DNA of 37,804 bases from Chromatiales bacterium (GCA_024679535.1 JAIBDF010000016.1:1-37804), one strand, 5' to 3'; positions 1 through 8,431 are shown, counted from the stretch's first letter. Translations and numbers: made by a program. Notes: generated by a model from the sequence alone, not told the origin.

Positions 1-1450
1 ATTCCTCTAACGCCCGTTCGTAGTTACCCTGCATCAACCACAGGTTGCCGCGACCCCAGTAGAGCGCCGTGCGGCTCGCGTCGGCTTCCTCCAATTGATC
101 AAATATGCGCAGCGCCTCGTCGAAATGTCCGCGCGCGGCCAGGCCGGCGGCGAGACTTCTCTGGGCATCCCAGTTCAGGGGATCCTGCTCGACAACCTGC
201 TGTACGTCGGCGAACGCTTCATCACGCCTGCCGAGCGAACTCTTGAGTCGCGCCAGTTGCAATCGGATAGTGGTATCACCTGGCCGCAGGGCAAGCGCCA
301 AATTGAACGAGGCCTCGGCGGCAGTCCAATCCCAGTCGTAAGATTGCTGGATACCCGCGAGCGCCACATGCCCCTCCGGCAGATCCGGATTTAACTCTAA
401 CGCACGCAGCGCACTGCTCCGGGCCTCTTCAAAGCCGATCGTAAAGTCCGTGTCGATAAAACCGGTGATATAGGCCTGCGACTCCGATTTTCCGGCCCAG
501 GCCAGCGCCAGGTTCGGGTCCTGTTGCAGGGCGCGCTCAAAATAACTGAGCGCACGCTCATTCCCCTGCAGATTGCCGCGATTAGCCTCATGATGACCCT
601 TGAGGTAATCGTTATAGGCATTTCCTGTCGTTTGCGAGACAGGCTCGTGAACCTCGGCGCTGTGTCCGAGCAAGGCAACGCGCATCGCCCTGGCGACTTC
701 GCTTGCGATTTCGTCCTGCACGGCAAAGATATCTTCCAGCGTACGATCGTAGGTTTGTGACCACAGGTGGTAGCCGTCTTCGGCGTTAATCAGCTGTGCC
801 GTGATGCGAATCTGCACACCGCTTTTCTGCACGCTGCCCTCGAGCACGTGCGCCACTCGCAGTTGCTCACCGATGCTGCGCAGGTCTTCGTTGCGATTCT
901 TGAACGCGAACGAAGAAGTACGCCCGGCCACTTTCAACTCACTCACCTGGGCCAGTGCGTTGAGCAGGTTCTCCGTGAGGCCGTCCGTGAAATACTCCTG
1001 GTCCTTGCCCGGACTCATATCCACGAAAGGCAGCACCGCAATCGACTTTTGCGGGTCGGCGCTGACTTGCGTTGCTGCCGCTTCGGGCTGCGCCTCCGGC
1101 GCGTTGCTAATGACGAACTTATCCAGGGCGAAATAGGCGATTGCCAGGGCCATGACTGTGAACGTCAGCCGGTTGAGTTTCTGTCCGGTTTGCGGCGTTA
1201 TCGACTGGCTGCGATCGACATCTTTCTCACGCTTGACGCCTTCAGGCGTGAGCTCGAATGCCCACGCGAAGAACAGGACCAATGGCAGCCCGAGCAGCAG
1301 CATCACGACAAAGGTCTTGAGTACCCACTCGGGCGCACCGAAGTTCTCGAACGCAAACTCGGCGACCTGCGCAAGCAGCCAGCCAATGACGATGTAGGCG
1401 AGGCCTACACGCACCACGTTACGTCGCTTCAGTTCCGCGAAAAATGACAT
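1..1450 (-). CDS. TolB/FlgO-like domain plus TPR membrane protein, 3' end outside window
   Basis: The open frame starts with ATG at 1450 and runs off the left edge without a stop, giving at least 483 residues. The N-terminus (FFAELKRRNVVRVGLAYIV) and three hydrophobic segments at about residues 14-35, 43-65 and 95-112 match a family of inner-membrane anchored proteins common in marine gammaproteobacteria. Residues about 136-230 resemble the TolB N-terminal/FlgO domain (SIAVLPFVDMSPGKDQEYF, then DGLTENLLNALAQ), and from about 270 onward the sequence is built of TPR-like helices rich in ALELNPDLPEGH-type motifs. Family members are often paired with adenylate cyclase or HTH output domains; none is seen here because the C-terminus is missing. 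The role is unknown, probably protein-protein interaction or signalling at the membrane. The frame was read by hand on the minus strand. Confidence 0.8.
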   Translation of the reverse strand, partial: MSFFAELKRRNVVRVGLAYIVIGWLLAQVAEFAFENFGAPEWVLKTFVVMLLLGLPLVLFFAWAFELTPEGVKREKDVDRSQSITPQTGQKLNRLTFTVMALAIAYFALDKFVISNAPEAQPEAAATQVSADPQKSIAVLPFVDMSPGKDQEYFTDGLTENLLNALAQVSELKVAGRTSSFAFKNRNEDLRSIGEQLRVAHVLEGSVQKSGVQIRITAQLINAEDGYHLWSQTYDRTLEDIFAVQDEIASEVARAMRVALLGHSAEVHEPVSQTTGNAYNDYLKGHHEANRGNLQGNERALSYFERALQQDPNLALAWAGKSESQAYITGFIDTDFTIGFEEARSSALRALELNPDLPEGHVALAGIQQSYDWDWTAAEASFNLALALRPGDTTIRLQLARLKSSLGRRDEAFADVQQVVEQDPLNWDAQRSLAAGLAARGHFDEALRIFDQLEEADASRTALYWGRGNLWLMQGNYERALEE

Positions 1451-1596
1451 TGTCGTTTTTAAATCCCATACGGCGCACTTGCAAGCGCCTTCGCGACCAT
1501 TATGACCCGTGGAGCTGCTCCGCGCATGTCCAATACAGCAGACAGCCGGTGAAACCCGGGCTGCCTTGGGCATTCGTTTTATGCAGGCCTAATAAT

Positions 1597-1620
1597 AAAA
1601 GGCCCCGAAAGGGGCCTTTT
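1597..1620 (-). terminator. Rho-independent terminator, probably bidirectional
   Basis: A perfect 10-bp stem (AAAAGGCCCC / GGGGCCTTTT) closes on a GAAA tetraloop, with A- and T-runs on both sides. It lies 27 bases after the stop codon of the leftward beta-propeller lipoprotein gene and so should end that transcript before the next leftward gene. Confidence 0.85.
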
Positions 1621-1646
1621 GCTTACCACTGAATGACACGGTGCGC

Positions 1647-3599
1647 TTAGAACGGTCCATTCATTAGGGATGGTGATTGCCAGAATGCCGCCCACACTTC
1701 TTCATCACGGATGTAGTACACCGTATCGCCGTGAAGGAACGACCGGCTGCGCTCCACCCAGTCCGGCGATTCAGGATCCGCCGGTAGCGGCGCGATGACA
1801 CCAACGCGGTTCAGCGCTGCGAGCGACGGCGTGTTCTTGTCGAGAATCTCGAACAGATGGAGTTCAGATCCCTCGAACTGCCAGCTGTTATCTACGCCAT
1901 AGATCTGGGCCGGGATTGCGAGGCGATCGACACCATTGATGTCTGCCTGATAAGTAAAGGCGTGACGATCATAGAGTGCCTCACTATAGGAACCGCTCCC
2001 ACCGATAGTCGAGCTGCCGCGAGACAGCGGCTGCGCGATGTTTGATACGTCGAACAACTCAAGCTTGAGGGCCCCTTGCTCGCTGCGGCCGAGCCCAAGC
2101 AGCAAAGCCTCGTTAACCGGGTGGAGAAAATCAGAGACGCCCGTCACCTGCAACTCGCCCGCGATGAACGGATCATCCGGATTGGATAGATCGATTGCAT
2201 ATAGCGGATCGATTTGCTCAAAAGTCACTGCATAGACCGTGTCGCCGAGGAACCGTACCCCATAGAGTGACTCATTCGGCTTACCAATTTCCGCGGGTCG
2301 ACTGTCGTTAGGCAGCATCGACACGATGTCGAGATCCGGTCGTGTGCTCGATTCCCGCAGAATGAAGAGTTGGTGGTCAACAAAGTCGTCGTTGCTCCAG
2401 TCGAATTGCGAAGCCATCAGGCGGAGGTCGCCATTGTGTTCGCTCATCCGAAAATCCGCCTGCCCACCGCGCCATACGACCCCGTCAATGTCGGCCGAAC
2501 CGCGGTAACTGACGCTCGTGCCAGCCAGCGCAAACTTGTGAACGCGCGTTATGTTGCTCTCAAATGCCTGGTCGTGCCTTAGCTCAGTAAAATAAAACGC
2601 GCTCTCCGAAACATAAGCTCCGTATGCAGATTCGTTGTAGCAGGCGGTCGTGAAGTTATTGGGATCGTCGAGCGGAATCGCCGTGATGCTCGTGATCACC
2701 GCGTAGGGTTGATTTTCACCGGTTGTAACGTAACAGTTTTCGGGCGTAACGAGCTGTTGTGTCTCGCCACCGATCGTAATCTTTGGCAACAGATCGTCAA
2801 GCGTAGCGCTTGCGAGCAGCGCCTCGTTTTCCGCCTGCTGCTCCGGCGTTTGCACGGAGTAGTGCAAGCCCTCGATCCAGGGTGTGTAGCGGCTGACGAC
2901 GTAGACCATATTACCGATGCGCCGGCTCTCGACAAACACGCCGTCGATCATCGCCTCGATCTCGAGGCTCGGGTTCGCCTTGTCGCTTATGTCATAGAGC
3001 TGGAAGCCCATATCATCCGGAGCCCAAATCGCCAGATCGGTCCAGAGCGCACCGTACAGGCCGTAAGTAGCACGCGCGGTGAGCGCGAAAAGCCTGTCCT
3101 CCTCAACGTACATGCCCTGCACGGAAACACCGTCCTCCAGTGGGATCGTGCTAACGACGCCCGCATCGCCGTTGGCCGGATCGGTCGCTAGAATCCGGAT
3201 TGAACGTTCGGGCTCGGGCCGCGCAGCATCCACGGGCGAGCCCGCCTCGGCGAGAATGAAGCAACAGTGAAAATAGCGGCGTGGAGCCACATACAGGTGT
3301 TCCCCGTCGTAGCGCACCGCATCAAGCTCGTCGACGTTCATTTCCTGCGTATAGGTACCCGTGTAATTGCCGGTACCCGCCGAGGTCGAGGCCGCCGTAT
3401 CGGCCACGGCTAACTGCTCCGGATTGGCCATGGCTGTGAGGCCGCCTTTTAGTAACGCTTCGAGTGCCGCGGCACTTGCTACCGGAGTCAGGAGGCCCTG
3501 CGCCGGTTGCGGGGGATCACCTGTTGCCGACGATCCGGACCCACAACCAGCCATCGCCAGAAGTACGAAACCAAAAAAACATGAAGTACGCGCTTTCAT
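1647..3599 (-). CDS. Lipoprotein with C-terminal-type beta-propeller domain (COG4880 / Beta_propel family)
   Basis: A 650-residue exported protein. The ATG at 3599 is preferred over longer frames because AAAGGAG lies about 9 bases upstream and it is followed directly by a lipoprotein signal peptide (KARTSCFFGFVLLAMAGCGS; the lipobox Cys is at about residue 18). A low-complexity Gly/Ser linker follows, then a long beta-rich region that repeatedly alternates statements such as VDELDAVRYDGEHLYVA, RIGNMVYVVSRY, VRFLGDTVYAVTFEQIDPLYAIDL and PLLLGLGR-like strands. This is the pattern of secreted proteins with a propeller distantly related to WD40. These proteins have no established enzymatic role and may be binding scaffolds anchored to a membrane facing the periplasm. 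It has its own terminator downstream (1597-1620) and appears monocistronic. Confidence 0.85.
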   Translation of the reverse strand: MKARTSCFFGFVLLAMAGCGSGSSATGDPPQPAQGLLTPVASAAALEALLKGGLTAMANPEQLAVADTAASTSAGTGNYTGTYTQEMNVDELDAVRYDGEHLYVAPRRYFHCCFILAEAGSPVDAARPEPERSIRILATDPANGDAGVVSTIPLEDGVSVQGMYVEEDRLFALTARATYGLYGALWTDLAIWAPDDMGFQLYDISDKANPSLEIEAMIDGVFVESRRIGNMVYVVSRYTPWIEGLHYSVQTPEQQAENEALLASATLDDLLPKITIGGETQQLVTPENCYVTTGENQPYAVITSITAIPLDDPNNFTTACYNESAYGAYVSESAFYFTELRHDQAFESNITRVHKFALAGTSVSYRGSADIDGVVWRGGQADFRMSEHNGDLRLMASQFDWSNDDFVDHQLFILRESSTRPDLDIVSMLPNDSRPAEIGKPNESLYGVRFLGDTVYAVTFEQIDPLYAIDLSNPDDPFIAGELQVTGVSDFLHPVNEALLLGLGRSEQGALKLELFDVSNIAQPLSRGSSTIGGSGSYSEALYDRHAFTYQADINGVDRLAIPAQIYGVDNSWQFEGSELHLFEILDKNTPSLAALNRVGVIAPLPADPESPDWVERSRSFLHGDTVYYIRDEEVWAAFWQSPSLMNGPF

Positions 3600-3802
3600 C
3601 GCATCGGCTCCTTTTTGCCCATACTCAAACCCTATCCCTTTTGGCAAGAGCGGTCTGTCGTGATATTGCGCAACAATGTGTGAATGTGTAAGGAAGCTCC
3701 CTCTACATTTTTGCACAAACTTCATACACCATTAATACCGGCCTGTGACGGTTTGCTTACGACACTGAGTGTTGTGTCCACAGGACCGTGGAGGTGTGCC
3801 GC

Positions 3803-4036
3803 ATGACCCGACAATTTTGGTGGCTGGTATCGCTCGCCTTCCTGGCAGCGCCCTGCCAGGCGGCCGAACAGCCCGAGGTAGAAAAGCCGTCGAATTGGCG
3901 CCTGGGAGCCGCTGTGGGCTATGGCATACGGTCCAACCCACGCGTTTTTTGGCCAAGCCAATACACGCTTTGTGGGCGTGGACGTGGCTGGATTGCCGCT
4001 TTCCGAAGTCGTCGAATTCAAACCACCGGAGCGTGA
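3803..4036 (+). pseudogene. Remnant of a MipA/OmpV-like outer-membrane protein gene (N-terminus only)
   Basis: The ATG at 3803 opens a good signal peptide (MTRQFWWLVSLAFLAAPCQA) followed by NWRLGAAVGYGIRSNP. This is the start of mature MipA/OmpV scaffolding proteins, in which a strand-rich barrel of over 200 residues should follow. Here the similarity stops after about residue 48. The frame continues with unrelated Arg/Cys-rich residues to a stop at 4036, while the adjacent frame takes over with kinase-like sequence. I read this as an internal deletion or frameshift that removed most of mipA. MipA genes commonly sit beside two-component systems, which fits the kinase remnant that follows. Confidence 0.5.
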
Positions 4037-4442
4037 CTATGCGATCGAACTCGGCCTGGAGGTGCTCACCGACGGCAACTGGATCGGCAAGATCATCGAC
4101 AAAGCACCCGGCGATGTAATCCTCGTCGATGAGGGCGCTGACTCGACTCCCGACACGGTCCGTATGGATCCGCGTCTGATGGAGCTCGCACTTAGCAATC
4201 TACTGGTCAACGCGAGCAAGTACGGCCGGCGAAAAGTGCTTTTGGGCGCGGTGCAGGTTGGTAGCGATTACGCATTGACTGTCGAAGACGATGGCCAGGG
4301 CGTTCCGGTTGACGAGCGTGAAACCGTATTCAAAGCGTTCACCCGTCTGGATGACAGCCGCAATCGAGAAACCGGCGGCTACGGGCTGGGGCTGGCCGTC
4401 GTCGCGCTCGTTGCCGGCAGATTTGACGGACCAACCGAATAA
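3921..4442 (+). pseudogene. Remnant of a sensor histidine kinase (ATPase domain only)
   Basis: An open frame of 173 codons contains, in its second half, the HATPase_c boxes of a histidine kinase. The N box is LALSNLLVNASKYG, the G1 box is VEDDGQGVP, the F-box region is VFKAFTRLDDSRNRETGG, and the G2 box is GGYGLGLAVV. There is no sensor region, transmembrane segment, HAMP or His-phosphoacceptor helix, and the frame ends shortly after the G2 box (RFDGPTE). The ATG at 3921 falls inside the MipA-like remnant, so it is not a natural start. The order of boxes resembles RstB-type kinases, the usual neighbours of mipA. It is probably a decayed mipA-regulator-kinase locus and cannot encode a working kinase. 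Confidence 0.55.
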
Positions 4443-4489
4443 CGAGGACGACCCTGAACAGTCTTTTCTTGCTCGGCTGATCAAACGGC

Positions 4490-4579
4490 AATGGTGACGA
4501 CGGTTTCGACTACCTGGCCAAGGGCTTCACAGGCGAATTGATTGGCCGTTTGTCCAAGCACCCGGACATCCCAGGATAA
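4490..4579 (+). pseudogene. Short TolB/FlgO-like protein fragment
   Basis: A short frame reads NGDDGFDYLAKGFTGELIGRL and ends at TAA 4577-4579. It resembles the segment of TolB/FlgO-like domains that follows the LPF motif (compare GKDQEYFTDGLTENLLNAL in the first gene of this window). The same frame is closed by a stop at 4478-4480, so no complete gene is present. It adds to the impression that 3803-4690 holds only gene debris. I see nothing recognisable from 4580 to 4690. Confidence 0.3.
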
Positions 4580-4690
4580 TTCGTTAAATGGAATTTGTTG
4601 AGCAGAGGCGGACCGATTCGCGGAGGACGCAGGAGAAAGCGTTCGGCGGGCGACTACAGTGTACCGGAACGGAAAACATCACATCACCGG

Positions 4691-5719
4691 CTAGCCGCCG
4701 ATATAGTACATCTCCATTTTCTGAATTTCGCGGCCTTCCCGGCGCAGGGCAGCACGTTGCTCGCTGTATCGATCCGCGCGCCGCGTCCACACCTGCCGGA
4801 TGATCTTGGCGAGTTCTTCGTCGCTGGCTCCGTCTCGCAGCGGCTGGCGAAGGTCGGTGCCCATCGTTGCAAAAAGGCAGGTGAACAGCTGGCCGTCGGA
4901 TGACAGCCGGGCACGGTGGCAACTCCCGCAGAACGGATTGGTCACCGACGAAATGAAACCAATCTCACCGGCGCCATCCTCGTACACATAGCGGGTAGAC
5001 ACCTCGCCATCGTAATTGCTGCTCACCTCCCTCAGCGGCCAGCGCTCGGCAATGCGCTCGCGCAACTCAGCCGACGGCACGGTGTCGGTTTCCTTCCAGT
5101 GATTGATGTTGCCGACGTCCATGAATTCGATCAGGCGTACGATGACGCCAGAACCGCGAAACCGCTCCAGCAGCTCGGGTACGGTATGGTCGTTGACACC
5201 GCGCTGCACGACCGCGTTGATCTTGATTGGGGTAAGGTCCGCTTCGAGTGCGGCATTGATGCCTTCGAAGACGCGGTCCACACTCCCGCGGCCGCCGTTC
5301 ATGTCGCGGAACACCCTCTCGTCGAGTGCATCGAGGCTGACCGTCACGCGATCCAGACCTGCGGCCTTCAACCCCGCCGCATGTTGAGCCAGCAGGATGC
5401 CGTTAGTGGTCAGCGCAACCTCCTCGATGCCCGGCAGCGCGCGCAGATCACCGATCAGGTCCGCGAGCGCCGGTCGCAGCAACGGCTCTCCCCCCGTAAT
5501 ACGCAGCTTGCGAACGCCGGCCGAAGCAAACAGGCGCGTGACGCGCACGATTTCGCTGAACGTCAGCCGCTGGTCGGTCGCCAGGAACTTGAAGTCTCGG
5601 TGATACTTTTCTTCGGGCATGCAATAAGTGCAACGAAAATTGCACCGGTCCGTAACCGAGATACGGAGATCCCGCAGACCGCGCCCCTTCCGATCGATGA
5701 ATTGCATGGACTCAGCCAC
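4691..5719 (-). CDS. moaA: GTP 3',8-cyclase MoaA (molybdopterin step 1)
   Basis: This is a radical-SAM enzyme converting GTP to 3',8-cyclo-dihydro-GTP, the first step of molybdopterin synthesis, in the cytoplasm. The N-terminal SAM cluster is C26-x3-C30-x2-C33 (DRCNFRCTYCMP), followed by the GGEP motif at about 76-79. The C-terminal substrate-binding cluster is C264-x2-C267-x13-C281 (PFCGSCHRARLSSDGQLFTC). The protein ends in the Gly-Gly pair (YYIGG) needed for activity. The 342-residue length is normal. The start is either GTG at 5719, overlapping moaD by 8 bases, or ATG at 5707, 4 bases after the moaD stop; the second gives a cleaner MQFIDRKGRGLRDLRIS start. It is the last gene of the leftward cofactor operon. 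No moaC or moaE is visible in the window. Confidence 0.97.
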   Translation of the reverse strand: MAESMQFIDRKGRGLRDLRISVTDRCNFRCTYCMPEEKYHRDFKFLATDQRLTFSEIVRVTRLFASAGVRKLRITGGEPLLRPALADLIGDLRALPGIEEVALTTNGILLAQHAAGLKAAGLDRVTVSLDALDERVFRDMNGGRGSVDRVFEGINAALEADLTPIKINAVVQRGVNDHTVPELLERFRGSGVIVRLIEFMDVGNINHWKETDTVPSAELRERIAERWPLREVSSNYDGEVSTRYVYEDGAGEIGFISSVTNPFCGSCHRARLSSDGQLFTCLFATMGTDLRQPLRDGASDEELAKIIRQVWTRRADRYSEQRAALRREGREIQKMEMYYIGG

Positions 5720-5990
5720 CCGCTACGGCTGCAATGATGCTGACGACGTCACCATCGTGCAGCGGTGTTTTCAGACCGCTATGTGAACGCACGTCGTCGG
5801 TTCCGACGAAGACGTTGACGTACGGGCGAAGCTCACCGTCACTTACGATGACCCGCTGCAGGAACCCGGGGTGGCGATCACCGATCTGTTCGAGCGCCGC
5901 ACCCACAGTGTCGGCGTCGGCATCCATGACTATCGCATCGTCAACGAACGGCCGAAGCGGCATGGGAATATGCACGGCAATCTTGCTCAT
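5712..5990 (-). CDS. moaD: MoaD/ThiS-family sulfur carrier protein
   Basis: A 92-residue ubiquitin-like protein ending in AVAGG. The terminal Gly-Gly would be adenylated and thiocarboxylated to carry sulfur to molybdopterin synthase. Its sequence (PLRPFVDDA, GDRHPGFLQRVIV, LRPYVNVFVG, LHDGDVVSII) is closer to the longer archaeal and actinobacterial small-modifier type than to E. coli MoaD. The ATG at 5990 is inferred because it forms an ATGA overlap with the yqeC stop; longer frames lack a ribosome site. It lies directly before moaA and behind yqeC, so it is translated as part of a tightly coupled set. The likely activating enzyme is the MoeB/ThiF homologue at 32080-33174. The MoaE partner is not in the window. 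Confidence 0.9.
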   Translation of the reverse strand: MSKIAVHIPMPLRPFVDDAIVMDADADTVGAALEQIGDRHPGFLQRVIVSDGELRPYVNVFVGTDDVRSHSGLKTPLHDGDVVSIIAAVAGG

Positions 5991-6751
5991 CTCGTCACCA
6001 CTGCAACAACGGGACTCAAGGATCGTCGCAGACAACAAAGAACTACCTGATCGAAGCGCGATGTCATTTCGATCGCCGCAGTCGCGGCGGCTCGCGCCAA
6101 TTCTTCTTGCCGATCATTGTCCACCATGTTGATAACCGGCGCAACGCGTGCGCCGGCGGTCCCCTGCAATGCACCTGCATCGCTCGCCAGCAAGCGTCCC
6201 ACGGCCTCCGGCGTCAGTAATTTTCCCGGCGCAACGCCCGCTGCCGCTGCAACACGCTCAATGCGGTGCGCCACACGTTCTTCCAGCGGTTCGCCGATCG
6301 CCCGTGCCGAGACCACGGGAATCACGACATCGGCGCCCGGCACGAGTAAGGGTTCGCCTTCCTCCGGTGCCTTGATCCAGCGCATGCGTGCGCCGTCGGC
6401 CTTAACGAAACTCGCGTCGAAACCACCATCCTCGTGAAGCGAACGGATCATCTCCGGCGACACGCCCGAGTATCGGCCCGCCTTTTTCGACGGGCAAGCA
6501 TAAGCGACGGAACCTGAGCGCGCTGCGGCCAGAACGCGATCCGGTAACATCGTTTCATCGTCGACGATGCGTTCGACCTGGAGGTCCTCGGGAAACGCGG
6601 ACATATGCACGGTCGTGGTCAAGGCGATACGGCCGGCGTGTTCGCGGACCAGTTGATAAAGGACGGATTTCTTACCGCCAGCGCCGACCGCGCAGATGAT
6701 TCCCTGGTAAGCATCGAGCTCCTCGATCAGTGAACCCGAATGCGCTGTCAT
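5987..6751 (-). CDS. yqeC: YqeC-family protein (selenium/molybdenum cofactor accessory)
   Basis: A 254-residue protein with a P-loop-like start (ICAVGAGGKKSVLYQLV, about residues 19-35), then TTTVHM, a KADGAR motif and VIPVVSARAIGEPL. These are the hallmarks of the YqeC family (TIGR03172), known as probable accessory proteins of selenium-dependent molybdenum hydroxylases. The ATG at 6751 is chosen because its A is shared with the TGA of the upstream propeller gene (TGATG). The gene ends in an ATGA overlap with moaD. No selD, yqeB or hydroxylase gene is seen nearby, and both formate dehydrogenases in the window carry cysteine, so its substrate here may be the molybdopterin cofactor itself rather than a selenium-containing form. 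That last point is inference. Confidence 0.85.
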   Translation of the reverse strand: MTAHSGSLIEELDAYQGIICAVGAGGKKSVLYQLVREHAGRIALTTTVHMSAFPEDLQVERIVDDETMLPDRVLAAARSGSVAYACPSKKAGRYSGVSPEMIRSLHEDGGFDASFVKADGARMRWIKAPEEGEPLLVPGADVVIPVVSARAIGEPLEERVAHRIERVAAAAGVAPGKLLTPEAVGRLLASDAGALQGTAGARVAPVINMVDNDRQEELARAAATAAIEMTSRFDQVVLCCLRRSLSPVVAVVTR

Positions 6752-7815
6752 CACAGCAGCTCGTCCACGGCCTTTATGCTCAGAACGCGAGGCAGGTAGC
6801 TCGCGATTTCCTGCCAGCGGTCGCCGGCGTCCACGCTCGCGAATAGTTGCCCCCCCGATGTCCCGAAGTAGACCCCGCAAGGCTCGCGCGAGTCTGTGGC
6901 CATGGCTTCGCGCAACACGGTGACGTAAACGTGTTCGGCCGGCATGCCCTCGCTCGCCGACTCCCAGGTGGCGCCCCCATCGCGGCTGCGGTACACCCGT
7001 AGTATTCCGTCGACAGGCATGCGCAGATGCGAGCTCGACTCCGGAATCTGGAATACGGTGTCCGGGTCATGCGGGTCAACCACAATCCCGTAGCCGAAAT
7101 CGCTCGGCAACCCGTCGGTGATTTCAACCCAGCTTCGTGCGGCGTCGTCACTCCGGTAGACGCCGTTGTAACACTGGCGGTAAAGCCGACTGGGCATCGT
7201 CGGATGCCTGACGACGCGATGCACGTTGTGGCCGGTCTCGGGCCAGGGCCCGGGCAGGTTCTCGGCACGCACTCCGACGTTGGCGGGCTGCCACGTCTCG
7301 CCGCCATCGTCACTGCGATACACCCCGCCCGCCGAGACGGCGGCGACGATGTCGTCCGGGTTCTGTCCGTCGACGTAGATCGAGTGCACCGCAAAACAAC
7401 CCTTGGAGGGCTCCCAGGTCGAGCGTGTCGGATGCTCGTTGAGACCGGCGACAGGCTGCCAGCTCCGGCCGCGATCATCGCTGCGAAAGAGCCCGGCCGG
7501 ATCGATACCTGCGAACAGGACGTCGCCCACTGCGGCCAGGTACCAGATAGCTTGCGTTGCGCCATGCCCGCTGTCCGCAGCGTGCTGCGGCGCGGCCTCG
7601 AGCGACGTCCAGGTCGCGCCGAAGTCGGTGCTCGCGTAGATATGTGCGCCCCAGATCGCGTGTGACGTTGCGGCATAGAGCATGCCGTCGGGCGCGACCA
7701 GCGTGTGCAACACGGAGTAGCCCGCCAGGTGCGGACCGTCGAGACGCCAGTCCCCGTTCTCACCGTCCGCGAAGACACGAAAAAGCCCTTTCGAAGTGCC
7801 GACCAGCAACATCAT
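6751..7815 (-). CDS. Asp-box (BNR) beta-propeller protein of the WD40/YVTN/BNR-like type
   Basis: A 354-residue protein without a signal peptide, hence probably cytoplasmic. It contains at least six Asp-box repeats of the form S-x-D-x-G-x-x-W (YASTDFGATW about 60-69, FRSDDRGRSW about 110-119, YRSDDGGETW about 166-175, then YRSDDAARSW, YRSRDGGATW and FASVDAGDRW), each marking a propeller blade. Automatic annotation would call it exo-sialidase or glycosyl hydrolase. I see no basis for enzymatic activity, and the cofactor operon context argues against it. The start is ATG-ATG at 7815/7812. The stop overlaps yqeC by one base and lies 60 bases after moaB. I recall similar propellers beside MoaD-like genes in other bacteria, suggesting a conserved but uncharacterised role; that recollection is unchecked. 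Confidence 0.85.
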   Translation of the reverse strand: MMLLVGTSKGLFRVFADGENGDWRLDGPHLAGYSVLHTLVAPDGMLYAATSHAIWGAHIYASTDFGATWTSLEAAPQHAADSGHGATQAIWYLAAVGDVLFAGIDPAGLFRSDDRGRSWQPVAGLNEHPTRSTWEPSKGCFAVHSIYVDGQNPDDIVAAVSAGGVYRSDDGGETWQPANVGVRAENLPGPWPETGHNVHRVVRHPTMPSRLYRQCYNGVYRSDDAARSWVEITDGLPSDFGYGIVVDPHDPDTVFQIPESSSHLRMPVDGILRVYRSRDGGATWESASEGMPAEHVYVTVLREAMATDSREPCGVYFGTSGGQLFASVDAGDRWQEIASYLPRVLSIKAVDELL

Positions 7816-7875
7816 GACGTCAGGGCCACGAGACCGGCAGACGCGCAGGCATGGTCGATGTTCCTGACGGGCCTG

Positions 7876-8406
7876 TCACGTTTCGAGCAGCCTCGGCATC
7901 AGTTCCGCCAGGTTGCAGGGCCGTGTGCGCTGGTCGAGCTGGGCGCTTATCAGGTCGTCCCAGGCCGTGGCGCAGGCACCCGAGGAACCGGGTACGCAGA
8001 AGACATAGGTCCCGTTCGCGACGCCGGCCAGGGCACGCGACTGTATCGTCGAGGTGCCGATCTGCTCCCAGGAGATCTTGCGAAACATCTCCCCGAAGCC
8101 GTCTATCACTTTATCGAGCAGCGGCCTCACGGCTTCGGGTGTGCCATCGCGCCCGGTGACTCCGGTGCCGCCCGTGGTGATAACGGCATCGACATCGTCA
8201 TCGGCGATCCAGCCCGCGACGGCGGCACGAATCCTGTAGACGTCATCGGGCACGATCAGCTTATGCGCCAAGTGATGGCCTGCCTTACCCAGGCGCTCGG
8301 ACAGCAGTTTGCCGGACTTATCGGTCTGCTCATTACGACTGTCGGAAACAGTCAGGACCGCGATGTTCAGCGCGACGAATTCGCGGTCGTTCAGAGAAGC
8401 ACTCAT
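7876..8406 (-). CDS. moaB: MoaB/Mog-family molybdopterin adenylyltransferase
   Basis: A 176-residue protein of the MoaB/MogA fold, which adenylates molybdopterin before metal insertion. The core motif TTGGTGVTGRDGTPEAV, then IGTSTIQSRALAG and CVPGSSGACATAWDDLI, match MoaB. The ATG at 8406 has GGAG about 10 bases upstream and gives the usual MoaB N-terminus with LNIAVLTVSDSR at about residues 13-24. It sits 25 bases after moeA on the same strand. No separate mogA is seen in the window, so this protein probably does the adenylation for both formate dehydrogenases. Whether it is a functional MogA equivalent rather than an E. coli-type inactive MoaB is inferred from the missing paralogue. Confidence 0.92.
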   Translation of the reverse strand: MSASLNDREFVALNIAVLTVSDSRNEQTDKSGKLLSERLGKAGHHLAHKLIVPDDVYRIRAAVAGWIADDDVDAVITTGGTGVTGRDGTPEAVRPLLDKVIDGFGEMFRKISWEQIGTSTIQSRALAGVANGTYVFCVPGSSGACATAWDDLISAQLDQRTRPCNLAELMPRLLET

Positions 8407-8431
8407 ATTGTTCCCACTCCTTGCGCGCCGT

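Noticed and set aside
767-1447. 226-codon plus-strand frame
   Set aside because: It lies opposite the TolB/TPR gene, whose minus-strand frame shows domain motifs and membrane segments; it is a high-GC antisense shadow.
4916-5737. 273-codon plus-strand frame over moaA
   Set aside because: Antisense to clear MoaA motifs, with a composition typical of shadow frames.
6751-7815. Sialidase or glycoside hydrolase
   Set aside because: Asp-box repeats occur in many propellers; there is no signal peptide or recognisable catalytic arginine triad, and the context is cofactor synthesis.
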